The notes below the pieces were generated by a model. That model searched no databases and was not told the origin of the DNA. It saw only the letters and a list, made by a program, of their open reading frames with translations. A stretch of DNA of 64,000 bases from Arthrobacter sp. MAHUQ-56 (lineage in GTDB: Bacteria > Actinomycetota > Actinomycetes > Actinomycetales > Micrococcaceae), in NCBI RefSeq assembly GCF_019710585.1, contig NZ_JAIFZQ010000004.1, positions 296,504-360,503 of the forward strand. The letters run 5' to 3'. Positions 63,942 to 64,000 of the stretch are shown here, piece by piece (the stretch's first letter is position 1; each line of letters begins with the position of its first letter). The position numbers and the translations under genes are program-made.

Positions 63942-64000
63942 ATGCAGGAGAGTAGTTCGTTATCTGATGAACAGCGCGAGACCGCGGTAGCGTTGTTCGA
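63942..64000 (+). CDS. Transposase OrfA start (partial)
   Basis: Only 19 residues are visible: M-Q-E-S-S-S-L-S-D-E-Q-R-E-T-A-V-A-L-F. The pattern fits the N-terminal helix-turn-helix of IS3/IS150-type OrfA proteins. The remainder is beyond the right edge. Confidence 0.65.
   Translation, partial: MQESSSLSDEQRETAVALF

Larger units (their letters stand above)
63884..64000 (+). mobile_element. Left end of an IS3-family-like insertion sequence (truncated by window)
   Basis: TGAACTGCTCCCCGAAAGTT starting at 63884 looks like an IS3-type terminal repeat, which usually begins TG. A transposase reading frame opens 58 nt inside. The right end and target duplication lie outside the window, so the family call is provisional. 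Confidence 0.7.

Overview
The window is a GC-rich, densely coded actinobacterial chromosome segment. Gene content and order point to the Micrococcaceae, most likely Arthrobacter or Pseudarthrobacter: mazG-eno-ftsB-DUF501-ppx, sdhCDAB, GTG/TTG starts, and many ATGA/GTGA stop-start overlaps. This placement is inferred from gene content, not from a database search. Apart from an insertion sequence at the extreme right edge, it reads as ordinary chromosome with several catabolic modules.

Layout, left to right. 1-5.7 kb: 3' part of a threonine dehydratase gene, an AI-2E family membrane protein, then Leloir galactose genes (aldose epimerase divergent from galT-galK). 5.7-12.4 kb: a Bax-inhibitor-1 membrane protein and a branched-chain amino-acid ABC operon (livK, a strong terminator, livH-M-G-F). 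A tRNA with anticodon UAA follows. 12.5-21.1 kb: type II NADH dehydrogenase, a mycosin-like serine protease, ppx, DUF501, ftsB/divIC, eno, mazG and add. 21.1-30 kb: two tandem DedA proteins, then a nucleoside uptake and salvage block (BMP lipoprotein, terminator, ATPase, two permeases, cdd, deoA). 30.2-32.2 kb: ohrR-ohr-quinone reductase peroxide-stress operon. 32.3-41.3 kb: M20 amidohydrolase, mannose-1-phosphate guanylyltransferase, the succinate dehydrogenase operon, an alpha/beta hydrolase, a BrkB-type membrane protein and a 2'-5' RNA ligase-like protein. 41.3-46.5 kb: trpS, exonuclease III, a small membrane protein and an ABC-2 drug-type exporter. 46.6-49.9 kb: one-carbon folate genes, folD and glyA behind a ZTP (pfl) riboswitch, with divergent purU. 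50-51.2 kb: a methyltransferase and a gamma carbonic anhydrase-like protein.

51.2-58.3 kb holds the most coherent accessory module: a DavB-type L-amino-acid 2-monooxygenase overlapping a CAT-family cationic amino-acid permease, a divergent alanine-racemase-type enzyme with a PucR regulator, and a DavA-type amide hydrolase. Together these fit decarboxylative oxidation of lysine to 5-aminovalerate. 58.5-63.9 kb: a ROK repressor followed by a multiple-monosaccharide ABC transporter (ATPase, permease, ChvE-like lipoprotein). The ROK gene and the transporter operon carry the same 16-bp element over their putative -35 boxes. From about 63,884 an IS3-like element begins and leaves the window.

Regulatory sites read directly from sequence include the ZTP riboswitch, a CRP/GlxR-type site and a separate palindrome upstream of livK, an OhrR-type operator, paired ROK sites, and several stem-loop terminators. 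Two terminators separate a binding-protein gene from the rest of its ABC operon, and one lies inside sdhCDAB. No complete new defence or mobile system was seen. No gene-free stretch exceeds about 270 bases.
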